This document shows positions 36,125-44,602 of a stretch of 64,000 nucleotides of DNA, piece after piece. The DNA is taken from assembly GCF_004137245.1 (NCBI RefSeq), contig NZ_SDWS01000001.1, positions 744,001 through 808,000 on the forward strand, in the 5' to 3' direction. This stretch comes from Nocardioides glacieisoli (GTDB lineage Bacteria; Actinomycetota; Actinomycetes; Propionibacteriales; Nocardioidaceae). The position numbers were made by a program, and so were the translations under genes. Under the pieces are notes generated by a model. That model had not been told where the DNA came from. It did not search any database and saw only the letters and a list, made by a program, of their open reading frames with translations. Each line of letters starts with the position of its first letter. The stretch's first letter is position 1.

Positions 36125-36210
36125 TGTCCGAGGGGGGACTTGAACCCCCACGCCCTAATACGGGCACTAGCACCTCAAGCTAGCGCGTCTGCCAATTCCG
36201 CCACCCGGAC
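36125..36210 (-). tRNA. tRNA-Leu (anticodon GAG)
   Basis: The minus strand folds into a class II tRNA. The acceptor arm is GTCCGGG/CTCGGAC with discriminator A, and D-loop GGCAGACGC follows. The anticodon stem-loop CTAGC-TTGAGGT-GCTAG places GAG at positions 34-36, reading CUC and CUU. A long variable arm (TGCCCGTATTAGGGCGT) and the T-arm GGGGGTTCAAGTCCCCC complete it. The 3' CCA is not encoded and must be added post-transcriptionally. Confidence 0.95.
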
Positions 36211-36291
36211 GAGTGCTGGAGAACAGTAGCAAAGGGATTCGCTGCACATCGCATCGGGGAAGACGTGCACAACTGGTGCAGGATGGACGGC

Positions 36292-37623
36292 ATGGATGCC
36301 GCCTCCGCACAGCCTTCCCGGGACCTCTCCTACGACCCCGCGGCGGAGGTCGTGCAGCTCTGCCAGGAGCTCATCCGCATCGACACGTCCAACTACGGGA
36401 CCGATGACGGCCCCGGCGAGCGCAAGGCCGCAGAGCACGTCGCGACGCTGCTCGACGAGGTCGGGATCGAGAGCCGGGTCATCGAGGGCAGCCCGGGCCG
36501 GGCCAACGTCGTCGCCCGATGGGGTGGCGGTGACGGCCGGGCTCCGCTGCTGCTGCACGGGCACCTCGACGTCGTACCCGCCGAGGCGTCGGACTGGCAG
36601 GTCGACCCCTTCAGCGGCGAGATCAAGGACGGGTACGTCTGGGGCCGCGGCGCCGTCGACATGAAGGACTTCGACGCGATGCTGCTCAGCGTCGTCCGGG
36701 CCCGGGCCAACGCGGGTGCGGCGCCCGAGCGCGAGGTCGTGCTCTGCTTCACCGCCGACGAGGAGGCCGGTGGTCACGACGGTGCCGAGATCCTCGTCGA
36801 GGAGCACGCCGACCTGCTCGCCGACTGCACGGAGGCCGTCGGCGAGGTCGGTGGCTTCTCCGCCACCGTGCGTGGCCGCCGCGTGTACCTGATCGAGGCC
36901 GCGGAGAAGGGGATGGCGTGGATGCGCCTCACCGCCCGTGGCCGCGCGGGCCACGGCTCGATGATCAACCAGGACAACGCGGTGACGCGGCTCGCCGGCG
37001 CCGTCCACCGCATCGGGGCCCACCAGTGGCCGGTCCGCCTCACGCCGGCGATGGAGGTGCTGCTCGCGACGATCGGCGACCTCGCCGGCACCGAGGCCAC
37101 CCCGGAGAACGCCGAGGCCCTGGTCGAGGAGTTCGGCGACGCCGCCAAGATGCTCGGCGCCGTCATCCGCAACACCGCCAACCCGACCACGCTGCGCGCC
37201 GGCTACAAGACCAACGTCATCCCCACCGACGCCCACGCCACCGTCGACGGACGCTTCCTCCCCGGCTACGAGGACGAGTTCTTCGCGACCCTCCACGAGC
37301 TCGCCGGCGACGGCATCGACATCGAGTTCGAGTCGCACCAGCAGCCGTGGGAGACGCCGTACGACGGTGACCTGGTCGACGCGATGACGCGCAGCCTGAT
37401 GGCCGAGGACCCGGATGCCCTCGTCGCGCCCTTCCTGATGAGCGGCGGCACCGACGCCAAGCACTTCCGCAAGCTCGACATGAGGTCCTACGGCTTCGCA
37501 CCGCTGCGCCTGCCCGCGGACCTCGACTTCACCGCGCTCTTCCACGGTGTCGACGAGCGGGTGCCGGTCGACGCGCTGGAGTTCGGCGCGCGCGTCTTCG
37601 ACCGGTTCCTCGACGACATCTGA
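36292..37623 (+). CDS. M20 family metallopeptidase (ArgE/DapE/ACY1-type)
   Basis: A 443-aa zinc hydrolase. LLLHGHLDVVPAE gives the first zinc His and Asp, WGRGAVDMKD the bridging Asp, and FTADEEAGGHDGAE the catalytic Glu and zinc-binding Glu. MSGGTDAKHFRK near the C-terminus supplies the last Asp/His ligands. The central dimerisation domain (about 185-330, RAGHGSMIN) is present. Family members cut amides or dipeptides such as N-acyl amino acids; this one has no diagnostic context. ATG 36292 lies 7 nt after CAGGAT; an alternative GTG at 36265 lies upstream of that box. Confidence 0.88.
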   Translation: MDAASAQPSRDLSYDPAAEVVQLCQELIRIDTSNYGTDDGPGERKAAEHVATLLDEVGIESRVIEGSPGRANVVARWGGGDGRAPLLLHGHLDVVPAEASDWQVDPFSGEIKDGYVWGRGAVDMKDFDAMLLSVVRARANAGAAPEREVVLCFTADEEAGGHDGAEILVEEHADLLADCTEAVGEVGGFSATVRGRRVYLIEAAEKGMAWMRLTARGRAGHGSMINQDNAVTRLAGAVHRIGAHQWPVRLTPAMEVLLATIGDLAGTEATPENAEALVEEFGDAAKMLGAVIRNTANPTTLRAGYKTNVIPTDAHATVDGRFLPGYEDEFFATLHELAGDGIDIEFESHQQPWETPYDGDLVDAMTRSLMAEDPDALVAPFLMSGGTDAKHFRKLDMRSYGFAPLRLPADLDFTALFHGVDERVPVDALEFGARVFDRFLDDI

Positions 37624-37713
37624 GTCCCGGGCCGGACCCGGTGATCCACGTCACGGCCGGACACCCGCGAGGGAATGCGTCGCGCTGTGGCAGAGTTCCG
37701 TCCACAAGAGCTT

Positions 37714-37839
37714 GCGTGCTCTGGGGGCGGTGGAACTCCGCACCGGCGGTCACAGTCCGCGACCCGACCACAGCCAGTGGCCGGTTGACCAGGTGGAAAT
37801 CCTGGACCGACGGTCACAGTCCGGATGAGAAGTGCACGC
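37714..37839 (+). ncRNA. FMN riboswitch (RFN element)
   Basis: The conserved core is clearly readable: GGGGGCGGTGGAACTCC, CACCGGCGGTCACAGTCCGCGACCC (in two pieces: CACCGGCGGTCACAG, TCCGCGACCC), then AGGTGGAAATCCTGGACCG and ACGGTCACAGTCCGGATGAGA. The outer helix P1 pairs GCGTGC (37714-37719) with GCACGC (37834-37839). It heads the riboflavin operon and should reduce its expression when FMN is plentiful. The 90 nt between the M20 gene and this element show no clear promoter. Confidence 0.95.
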
Positions 37840-37849
37840 TGACGGCTCC

Positions 37850-37874
37850 GCGCACGCCCCTGTCGGGGCTGCGC
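37850..37874 (+). promoter_or_regulatory. Hairpin in the riboswitch expression platform
   Basis: GCGCA-c-GCCCC pairs with GGGGC-TGCGC around a TGTC loop, 10 bp with one bulge, 11 nt downstream of the riboswitch P1. No T-run follows, so a standard terminator is unlikely. It may alternate with the P1 3' strand (GCACGC, 37834-37839), acting on Rho access or RNA folding. The remaining 50 nt to ribD hold only its GAGGCGGAG ribosome-binding region. Confidence 0.45.
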
Positions 37875-37923
37875 CCACCGTCGCCCGCCCCCCGGAGTCC
37901 CGACCAGAGGACCCGAGGCGGAG

Positions 37924-38976
37924 ATGACGACCAGCGAGGCAGAGCGCAGCGCCATGCGGCGCGCCCTGGTGCTCGCTGCCACGCCGGGCGTCCCGCTCGG
38001 TCCGAACCCGCGCGTCGGCTGCGTGCTCCTCGACGACGCCGGAGCCACGGTCGCCGAGGGCTTCCACCGGGGTGCCGGCCACCCCCACGCCGAGGTCGAG
38101 GCCCTACGCGCGGCCGGCGATGCCGCGCGCGGCACGACCGCCGTGGTCACCCTCGAGCCCTGCAACCACACCGGCCGGACCGGTCCCTGCTCGGAGGCCC
38201 TCATCGCCGCCGGCGTACGTCGTGTCGTCTTCGCCCAGACCGACACCAACCCGGTCGCCGAGGGCGGTGCCACCCGGCTGCGCGAGGTCGGGATCGACGT
38301 GGAGGCCGGCCTGATGGCCGACGAGGCGCGTGCGGTCAACCGCACGTGGACCTTCGCGCTCGAGCACGGGCGACCGTTCGTCACCTGGAAGTTCGCCACC
38401 ACACTCGACGGTCGCAGCGCCGCCGCTGACGGCACCAGCCGCTGGGTCTCCAGCCGCGCCGCGCGCCTCGACACCCACCGGCTCCGCGGGCTGTGCGACA
38501 CGATGCTCGTCGGCACGCACACGGTCGAGGTCGACGACCCCGAGCTGACCGTCCGCGACGAGGTCGACGAGCCGGTCGCGCACCAGCCGCTGCGTGCCGT
38601 GATGGGGCTGCGCGACCTCGCGCCGGACCGGCGGATCCTCAACGACCGTGCGGAGACGGTGCACCTGCGCACCCGCGACCCGCACGAGGCGCTCGCGACG
38701 CTCTTCGCCCGCGACCGCCAGCACGTCTTCCTCGAGGGCGGTCCGACCATCGCCCGTGCGTTCCTCGAGGCCGGGCTCGTCGACGAGGTCGTCGCCTACG
38801 TCGCGCCGATGCTGCTCGGCGCCGGCAGCAGCGCGGTCGCCGACCTCGGGGTCACCACCATCGCCGACGCCCTCCACCTCCACGTGTCCGACGTGACGGT
38901 GCTCCAGGGCCACGACGGCGAGGACACCAACGTGCGACTGACCATGACCCCCACCCAGACCCAGAGGAGCAGCTGA
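37924..38976 (+). CDS. ribD: Bifunctional diaminohydroxyphosphoribosylaminopyrimidine deaminase/reductase
   Basis: The second and third steps of riboflavin synthesis in one 350-aa protein. The N-terminal deaminase domain (1-~145) has the zinc ligands GHPHAEVEAL and TLEPCNHTGRTGPC. The C-terminal reductase domain (~150-345) has FATTLDGRSAA, MLVGTHTVEVDDP and FLEGGPTIARAFL. First gene of the FMN-riboswitch operon. Its ATG has GAGGCGGAG just upstream, and its TGA shares one base with the ribE ATG. Confidence 0.96.
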   Translation: MTTSEAERSAMRRALVLAATPGVPLGPNPRVGCVLLDDAGATVAEGFHRGAGHPHAEVEALRAAGDAARGTTAVVTLEPCNHTGRTGPCSEALIAAGVRRVVFAQTDTNPVAEGGATRLREVGIDVEAGLMADEARAVNRTWTFALEHGRPFVTWKFATTLDGRSAAADGTSRWVSSRAARLDTHRLRGLCDTMLVGTHTVEVDDPELTVRDEVDEPVAHQPLRAVMGLRDLAPDRRILNDRAETVHLRTRDPHEALATLFARDRQHVFLEGGPTIARAFLEAGLVDEVVAYVAPMLLGAGSSAVADLGVTTIADALHLHVSDVTVLQGHDGEDTNVRLTMTPTQTQRSS

Positions 38977-39620
38977 TGTTCACCGGCATCGTCGAGGAGC
39001 TCGGCACCATCGCCGAGGTCACCGACCAGGGCGACGCCATCCGCCTGACCGTCGAGGCGACCACCGTGCTCGAGGGCACCGGCCTCGGGGACTCGATCTC
39101 CGTCAACGGCTGCTGCCTCACCGTCTCCGAGCTCGGCGACGGCCACTGGACCGCCGACCTGATGCAGGAGACGCTCGACAAGACCTCGCTGCGCGGCGTC
39201 ACCCCGGGCGACCGCGTCAACCTCGAGCGCGCCGTCACCGTCGACAAGCGGCTCGGCGGCCACATCGTCCAGGGCCACGTCGACGGCGTCGGCGAGATCG
39301 TCTCCCGCTCACCCAGCGAGCACTGGGACGTCGTCGAGATCTCCCTGCCCGCCCACCTCGCGCGCTACCTCGTCGACAAGGGCTCGATCACCGTCGACGG
39401 CGTCAGCCTCACCGTGGTCGAGGCCCGTGATACCAGCTTCACCGTCAGCCTCATCCCCGAGACCCTCGCTCGCACGACGCTCGGCTCCCGCCGCGTCGGC
39501 GACCTCGTCAACCTGGAGGCCGACGTCATCGCCAAGCACGTCGAGAAGCTCCTCGGCGGATACCTCCCCACCCCCGCATCCACCCCCGCGCACGACCCCC
39601 GGAACGAGGACCCCTCATGA
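38976..39620 (+). CDS. ribE: Riboflavin synthase, alpha subunit
   Basis: It dismutates two lumazines to riboflavin. The 214-aa protein is the internally duplicated lumazine-binding fold: MFTGIVEELGTI with SVNGCCLTV in the first barrel and GHIVQGHVDGVG with TVDGVSLTV in the second. GAGGAG precedes the ATG, which overlaps the ribD stop (TGATG). The last ~15 residues ([16 protein letters not shown]) are a loose tail. Its stop overlaps the ribM start by 4 nt. Confidence 0.95.
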   Translation: MFTGIVEELGTIAEVTDQGDAIRLTVEATTVLEGTGLGDSISVNGCCLTVSELGDGHWTADLMQETLDKTSLRGVTPGDRVNLERAVTVDKRLGGHIVQGHVDGVGEIVSRSPSEHWDVVEISLPAHLARYLVDKGSITVDGVSLTVVEARDTSFTVSLIPETLARTTLGSRRVGDLVNLEADVIAKHVEKLLGGYLPTPASTPAHDPRNEDPS

Positions 39621-40312
39621 ACGACCTGCTCGAATGGCTCGTCCACGGCACCATCCCTGTGCCCGGCGGCGAGCTCGGCGCCCGCGAGGTGATCGGCAAC
39701 CTCTTCGGCCTCGCCAGCGCGATCCTCGGCATGAAGCGCTTCGTCTGGGCGTGGCCCGTCGGCCTCGTCGGCAACGTGCTCCTCTTCACCGTTTTCGCGA
39801 CCGGTGAGCTCTCCGGCCAGATCGACGACCCGCTGTGGGGCCAGGCCGGTCGCCAGGTCTTCTTCATCGTGGTCTCGATCTACGGCTGGTGGCGCTGGTC
39901 CCAGATCCGCAAGGCCGGGGGAGCTTCGGACGGCGGCGCCCTCGCTCCCCGCTGGGCCACCACCGCCGAGCGGCTGCAGCTGGTCGCGCTCGGCGGCGTC
40001 GGATACGGGGCGGCGTACGTGCTGCTCCTGCAGATCGGCTCCTACGGTCCCACCACCGAGGCGTGGATCCTGGCCGGCTCGATGCTGGCGACCTACGGGA
40101 TGGCGCGCGGCTGGGTGGAGTTCTGGCTGGTCTGGATCCTCGTCGACGTCGTCGGCGTGACCACGCTGGTGCAGGCGGGCTACTACCCCACGGCCGGGAT
40201 GTACCTCTTCTACGCCGTGTTCGTCGTCATCGGCTTCGTGGTGTGGCTGCGTGACGCACGCACCGTGACCGACACGAGCACCGTCGACGAGAAGGAGTCG
40301 ATCCCGGCATGA
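39617..40312 (+). CDS. ribM: PnuC-family transporter, probable riboflavin importer RibM (PnuX)
   Basis: A 231-aa membrane protein with about seven helices in the PnuC fold. [24 protein letters not shown] and [15 protein letters not shown] are typical. PnuC proteins normally move nicotinamide riboside, but the branch found in FMN-riboswitch operons of Corynebacterium and Streptomyces (RibM/PnuX) takes up riboflavin. Here it is embedded between ribE and ribBA with 4-nt ATGA overlaps on both sides, so riboflavin is by far the best guess. This allows salvage and synthesis to be shut off together by FMN. Confidence 0.9.
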   Translation: MNDLLEWLVHGTIPVPGGELGAREVIGNLFGLASAILGMKRFVWAWPVGLVGNVLLFTVFATGELSGQIDDPLWGQAGRQVFFIVVSIYGWWRWSQIRKAGGASDGGALAPRWATTAERLQLVALGGVGYGAAYVLLLQIGSYGPTTEAWILAGSMLATYGMARGWVEFWLVWILVDVVGVTTLVQAGYYPTAGMYLFYAVFVVIGFVVWLRDARTVTDTSTVDEKESIPA

Positions 40313-41541
40313 GCGGGACAGTGCGACTGGACTCCGTCGAGCGGGCCATCGAGGACATCGCCGCCGGCAAGGCCGTCGTGGTCGTCGACGACGAGGACCG
40401 CGAGAACGAGGGCGACATCATCTTCGCCGCCGCCAGGGCGACGCCGGAGCTGATGGCCTTCACGATCCGCCACTCCAGCGGCGTGATCTGCGTGCCGATG
40501 CCGGGCGACATGCTCGAGCGCCTCGAGATCCCGCTGATGACCCCGCACAACAAGGACAAGCTGCGCACGGCGTACACGATCTCGGTGGACGCCCGCGACG
40601 GCGTGAGCACCGGCATCAGCGCGGCCGACCGCGCCCACACCGCGCGCACGCTGGCCGACTCGGCGACCGAGCCGTGGGACCTGACCCGTCCCGGCCACGT
40701 GTTCCCGCTGCGCTACCGCGAGGGCGGCGTGCTGGTGCGTCGCGGCCACACCGAGGCAGCAGTCGACCTCGCCCGCCTGGCCGGGCTGACCCCCGCAGGC
40801 GTGCTCGTCGAGGTCGTCAACGACGACGGCACGATGAAGCGCGGTCCGGAGCTGCGCGAGTTCGCCGACGAGCACGGCCTGGCGATGATCTCGATCGAGG
40901 ACCTCGTCCGCTACCGCCGCCGGCACGGACGCCACGTCGTGCGGGTCGCCGAGACGCGGCTGCCCACCAGGCACGGCGAGTTCACGGCCTTCGGCTACCG
41001 CATCACCATCGACGGCAGCGAGCACATCGCCCTGGTGCACGGCGACATCTCCGGCGACGAGCCGGTGCTGACCCGGGTGCACAGCGAGTGCCTCACCGGC
41101 GACGTCTTCGGCAGCGAGCGCTGCGACTGCGGCCCACAGCTCGACGAGGCCCTGGCCCGCATCGTGGCCGAGGGCAGGGGAGTGGTGGTCTACCTCCGCG
41201 GCCACGAGGGTCGCGGCATCGGCCTGCTCGCCAAGCTCCAGGCCTACGAGCTGCAGGACGGCGGCCGCGACACGGTCGACGCCAACCTCGACCTCGGCCT
41301 GCCGGCCGACGCGCGCCACTACGGCACGGCGACGCAGGTGTTGCGCGACCTCGGGGTCTCCTCGGTGCGCCTGATGACCAACAACCCCGACAAGTCCACG
41401 AGCCTGGCCGACTTCGGGATCCACGTGGCCGAGCGGGTGCCGCTGACACCGCACCCCAACGACCACAACCTCACCTACCTGCTGACCAAGCGCGACCGGA
41501 TGGGCCACGACCTGCCCGACCTGACAGGAGAGTCCTCATGA
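40309..41541 (+). CDS. ribBA: Bifunctional 3,4-dihydroxy-2-butanone 4-phosphate synthase/GTP cyclohydrolase II
   Basis: Supplies both early precursors of riboflavin (410 aa). The N-terminal DHBP synthase (1-~205) has [33 protein letters not shown] and [11 protein letters not shown]. The C-terminal GTP cyclohydrolase II (~210-405) has the zinc cysteines in [17 protein letters not shown], plus [10 protein letters not shown] and [11 protein letters not shown]. Both halves look catalytically complete. ATG overlaps the ribM stop (ATGA) and its own stop overlaps the ribH start in the same way. Confidence 0.96.
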   Translation: MSGTVRLDSVERAIEDIAAGKAVVVVDDEDRENEGDIIFAAARATPELMAFTIRHSSGVICVPMPGDMLERLEIPLMTPHNKDKLRTAYTISVDARDGVSTGISAADRAHTARTLADSATEPWDLTRPGHVFPLRYREGGVLVRRGHTEAAVDLARLAGLTPAGVLVEVVNDDGTMKRGPELREFADEHGLAMISIEDLVRYRRRHGRHVVRVAETRLPTRHGEFTAFGYRITIDGSEHIALVHGDISGDEPVLTRVHSECLTGDVFGSERCDCGPQLDEALARIVAEGRGVVVYLRGHEGRGIGLLAKLQAYELQDGGRDTVDANLDLGLPADARHYGTATQVLRDLGVSSVRLMTNNPDKSTSLADFGIHVAERVPLTPHPNDHNLTYLLTKRDRMGHDLPDLTGESS

Positions 41542-42020
41542 GCGGTGCTGGTGCACCTACGTCCCAGCCCTTCGACGCCAGCGGCCTGAGGGTCGCCGTC
41601 GTCGCCGCGAGCTGGCACACCCAGGTGATGGACGGCCTCGTCGACGGCGCGACCCGCGCCCTGACGGCGTACGGCATCAGCGAGCCGGAGGTGATCCGCG
41701 TCCCCGGCACCTTCGAGCTGCCGGTGGTCGCCTCCGCCCTGGCCAAGGCCGGGTACGACGCCGTGGTGGCGCTCGGCGTCGTCATCCGGGGAGGTACGCC
41801 GCACTTCGACTACGTCTGCTCGGCCGCGACGGACGGTCTGACCCAGGTCAGCGTCGCCCACGCGATGCCGGTCGGCTTCGGCGTGCTGACGTGCGACACC
41901 GAGGAGCAGGCCCTCGACCGTGCGGGGCTCGAGGGCTCCGCGGAGGACAAGGGCTGGGAGGCGACGGCAGCAGCGCTGGACACGGCCCGCGTCGTCGCTC
42001 CTCTGCGCCAGCCGCGCTAG
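41538..42020 (+). CDS. ribH: 6,7-dimethyl-8-ribityllumazine synthase
   Basis: A 160-aa lumazine synthase catalysing the penultimate step. [49 protein letters not shown] and [20 protein letters not shown] are the family motifs, and the catalytic His lies in [14 protein letters not shown] precedes the ATG, which overlaps the ribBA stop. The stop TAG overlaps that of the convergent acetyltransferase gene in a shared CTAG. Last gene of the riboflavin operon. Confidence 0.95.
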   Translation: MSGAGAPTSQPFDASGLRVAVVAASWHTQVMDGLVDGATRALTAYGISEPEVIRVPGTFELPVVASALAKAGYDAVVALGVVIRGGTPHFDYVCSAATDGLTQVSVAHAMPVGFGVLTCDTEEQALDRAGLEGSAEDKGWEATAAALDTARVVAPLRQPR

Positions 42021-42598
42021 CGGGCCCGCCACTCCTCGGCGAGGAGCGCGTAGGTGAAGCCGTCGTACCACCCGCCGTCGCGGTGGAGGTTGTCCCGCAC
42101 GTGGTGTGCCTCGCGTCGCATCCCGACCCGCTCCATCAGTCGCCACGAGGCTTCGTTGTCCGCGAAGCAGATGGCGGTGACGCGACGCAGGCCGAGTCCG
42201 TCGAAGGCGATGGCAAGGAGCTCGCGGACGGCTTCGGTGGCGTAGCCCCGCCCCTCGTGGGCGGGAGCCAGGCACCACCCGATCTCGGCGTGCACACCCG
42301 CGCCCCGGTCGCGGACCTCGGCCTGCGCCCACGCGTCCTCGACCTTGAGGAACAGGTCGCCGACCGGGGCGCCGTCGAGATGGATCATCAGGGTGTACGG
42401 GTTGCGCGTGGCGGAGTCGGTGCGCCACTGCTCAGGGTCGGTCGGCTGCCGGGTCATCCACCGGGCCACCGGATCCAGCGAGCGGTAGGCGTACATCGCG
42501 TCGGCGTCCTCCGACGTGGCAGGCCGCACCGTGAGTCGTTCGGTGGCCCGCGGCCAGTCGAGTCGCGCCCAGTCGGGCGCTCCCGTGATCTCGTCCAT
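42017..42598 (-). CDS. GNAT family N-acetyltransferase (RimJ/RimL-like)
   Basis: A 193-aa acetyltransferase with the acetyl-CoA loop [15 protein letters not shown] and the downstream [24 protein letters not shown] typical of the ribosomal-protein/antibiotic acetyltransferase branch. N-terminal [17 protein letters not shown] is also standard. The acceptor is unknown. ATG 42598 (MDEITGAPD) follows CAGACT by 6 nt, a leaderless start; the ATG 15 codons upstream would override that box. Convergent with ribH. Confidence 0.87.
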   Translation of the reverse strand: MDEITGAPDWARLDWPRATERLTVRPATSEDADAMYAYRSLDPVARWMTRQPTDPEQWRTDSATRNPYTLMIHLDGAPVGDLFLKVEDAWAQAEVRDRGAGVHAEIGWCLAPAHEGRGYATEAVRELLAIAFDGLGLRRVTAICFADNEASWRLMERVGMRREAHHVRDNLHRDGGWYDGFTYALLAEEWRAR

Positions 42599-42647
42599 GC
42601 CGCCAGTCTGACCGACGCCGGCCGTCGGCGACGGGTAGGTCATCGGG

Positions 42648-42908
42648 TCACGACGTGCGGTCGTTGCCTGCCCTGAGCCGCTCGATGTGCTCGGACGCCT
42701 CCGCCTTGGTGAGGTCGGCCGAGATCTCCTCGCCGGCCTCGCGGGCGAGGGTGTCGAGGTAGCTGCGCTGCGCGCCGGTCATGGGCTCGTCGCCGGTGAC
42801 CCACTCCTCGGGGTCCTTGCGGGTGGTGTCACCCTGGGGACCGCCGAGGGTCTCGCCGGTGGCGTCGGTGGTGGTCGCGTTGTCCGAATGCATGTTCGAA
42901 TCAGTCAT
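42648..42908 (-). CDS. DUF3072 domain small protein
   Basis: An 86-aa acidic protein. The first ~30 residues look disordered (Asp, Thr and Ser rich), then comes the DUF3072 core DPEEWVTGDEPMTGAQRSYLDTL and TKAEASEHIERLR, a short helical domain common in actinobacteria and of unknown function. The ATG follows TACTGT by 6 nt. Monocistronic and divergent from hisE. Confidence 0.85.
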   Translation of the reverse strand: MTDSNMHSDNATTTDATGETLGGPQGDTTRKDPEEWVTGDEPMTGAQRSYLDTLAREAGEEISADLTKAEASEHIERLRAGNDRTS

Positions 42909-43014
42909 GGCTCGACAGTAGCCCGGCCCGCCGACACCACAACCGCCCATCCGGGTGGTCCGCGCGTGGGACCGACGACCGGTGCCCGCACGCAGCGCCG
43001 TAGGCTTGACCCTC

Positions 43015-43278
43015 GTGAAGACGTTCGAGGACCTGTGGGCAGAGCTGTCCACCAAGGCCGCGGAGCGCCCCGAGGGGTCCGGCACCGTGCAGCAGCTCGA
43101 TGCCGGCGTCCATGCCATCGGCAAGAAGCTCCTGGAGGAGGCCGCCGAGTCGTGGATGGCCGCCGAGCACGAGGGCAAGGACGCAACGGCGCTGGAGATC
43201 AGCCAGCTGCTCTACCACGCGCAGGTGCTCATGCTCGCCTCCGGCCTGACCCTCGACGACGTCTACGCACACCTGTGA
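43015..43278 (+). CDS. hisE: Phosphoribosyl-ATP diphosphatase
   Basis: It hydrolyses phosphoribosyl-ATP to phosphoribosyl-AMP, step two of histidine synthesis. The 87-aa protein is a MazG-like all-alpha fold with [18 protein letters not shown] supplying the metal-binding acidic residues and [15 protein letters not shown]. The GTG at 43015 lies 8 nt after TAGGCT. A longer in-frame GTG start upstream would cross this promoter. hisG follows 24 nt later, so the two are co-transcribed. Confidence 0.94.
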   Translation: MKTFEDLWAELSTKAAERPEGSGTVQQLDAGVHAIGKKLLEEAAESWMAAEHEGKDATALEISQLLYHAQVLMLASGLTLDDVYAHL

Positions 43279-43302
43279 GAGTGAACGCGAAGTGAGTTCA
43301 GA

Positions 43303-44148
43303 ATGACCCTCCGCATCGCCGTCCCCAACAAGGGGTCGCTGTCCCTCGCCGCCACCGAGATCCTGCGCGAGTCGGGCTACCGCCAGCGCAGCGACTCCAA
43401 GGAGCTCGCGCTCGTCGACCACGAGAACGACGTCGAGTTCTTCTACCTCCGCCCGCGCGACATCGCGCTCTATGTCGGCGAGGGCACGCTCGACGCCGGG
43501 ATCACCGGTCGCGACCTGCTCCTCGACTCCGGCGCCAAGGCGCAGGAGGTGATGAACCTCGGCTTCGGCCGCTCGCGCTTTCACTTCGCCGGCCCCGTCG
43601 GACGCTACTCGTCGCTGGACGACATCAAGGGTCTGCGGATCGCGACGTCGTACGTCGGCGTGGTCGAGGACCACCTCTTCCGCAACGGGATCGACGCGAC
43701 CGTCACCCGCCTCGACGGCGCGGTCGAGACCAGCATCCAGCTCGGGGTGGCCGACGTCATCGCCGACGTCGTCGAGACCGGGTCGACCCTGCGCGCGGCC
43801 GGCCTCGAGACCTTCGGCGAGGTCATCCTCGACTCACAGGCGGTGCTCATCACCCGCGGCGGCGAGGTGCCGGAGGACTTCGAGATCTTCCGGCGCCGCG
43901 TCGAGGGCGTCCTGGTCGCGCGCAGCTTCGTGATGATGGACTACGACATCGAGCAGGCGAACCTCCCCGCCGCGACCGAGCTCGCGCCGGGCCGCGAGGG
44001 TCCGACCATCTCGCCGCTGGGCACCGAGGGCTGGGTGGCGGTCCGCGTGATGGTGCCGCGCGCCGGGTCGCAGCGGCTGATGGACGACCTCTGGTCCGTC
44101 GGCGCCCGCGCCATCCTGCTCACGGACATCCATGCCTGCCGGCTCTGA
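43303..44148 (+). CDS. hisG: ATP phosphoribosyltransferase, long form
   Basis: First enzyme of histidine synthesis (281 aa). RIAVPNKGSLS at the N-terminus, DAGITGRDLLLDSG, and the PRPP-binding segment in ADVIADVVETGSTLRAAGL are present. The C-terminal ~75 residues form the histidine-binding regulatory domain of long-form enzymes, so no HisZ partner is needed and feedback inhibition is expected. The last 17 nt overlap the PH-domain gene. Adjacent to hisE and the rib operon, as is usual in actinobacteria. Confidence 0.95.
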   Translation: MTLRIAVPNKGSLSLAATEILRESGYRQRSDSKELALVDHENDVEFFYLRPRDIALYVGEGTLDAGITGRDLLLDSGAKAQEVMNLGFGRSRFHFAGPVGRYSSLDDIKGLRIATSYVGVVEDHLFRNGIDATVTRLDGAVETSIQLGVADVIADVVETGSTLRAAGLETFGEVILDSQAVLITRGGEVPEDFEIFRRRVEGVLVARSFVMMDYDIEQANLPAATELAPGREGPTISPLGTEGWVAVRVMVPRAGSQRLMDDLWSVGARAILLTDIHACRL

Positions 44149-44602
44149 GCCCCGGGCGCTGCCGTCGCCCCCACGCACCTGGCGCCCGTTCGGTGTGCGC
44201 ATCGCGGTGATCGGGTTCGGCCTGATGCTCTTCGCCGTCTGCGCCGCCGCGTGGTTCGGCTTCGACGACTCGGTGCGTGACCGGTTCAACGTCCTCCAGC
44301 GGATCACCCTCCTGGTGATGGGTGCCGGGTTCGTGGCCGTCGGCTGGGCGCTCGGTCGCGCCCGGGTGACCGCCGAGATCGAGGCGCTCGTCGTCGTCAA
44401 CGGCTTCCGCACGCGCCAGCTCGACTGGAAGGAGGTCGTCGCGATCCACCTGCCCGACGGCGCGCCGTGGGCGACCCTCGACCTCGCCGACGGCACGACG
44501 ATCTCCGCGATGGCGTTCCAGGGCTCCGACGGCAGGCGCGCCCGCGACGGTGTCCGTCAGGTGCGGGCGCTCATCGACCGCGAGGGCTCACCCGACAGCT
44601 AG
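44132..44602 (+). CDS. Two-helix membrane protein with bacterial PH domain
   Basis: A 156-aa protein with helices FGVRIAVIGFGLMLFAVCAAAW and RITLLVMGAGFVAVGWAL, then a bacterial pleckstrin-like domain (ALVVVNGFRTRQLDWKEVVAI, ATLDLADGTTISAMAF). Family members are widespread next to hisG in actinobacteria, and the role is unknown. The start overlaps hisG by 17 nt. The end overlaps the convergent aldose-epimerase gene by 15 nt. Confidence 0.83.
   Translation: MPAGSEPRALPSPPRTWRPFGVRIAVIGFGLMLFAVCAAAWFGFDDSVRDRFNVLQRITLLVMGAGFVAVGWALGRARVTAEIEALVVVNGFRTRQLDWKEVVAIHLPDGAPWATLDLADGTTISAMAFQGSDGRRARDGVRQVRALIDREGSPDS

Noticed and set aside
37624-37713. A clear promoter for the riboflavin operon
   Set aside because: No convincing -35/-10 pair at standard spacing could be found upstream of the riboswitch, so none is claimed.
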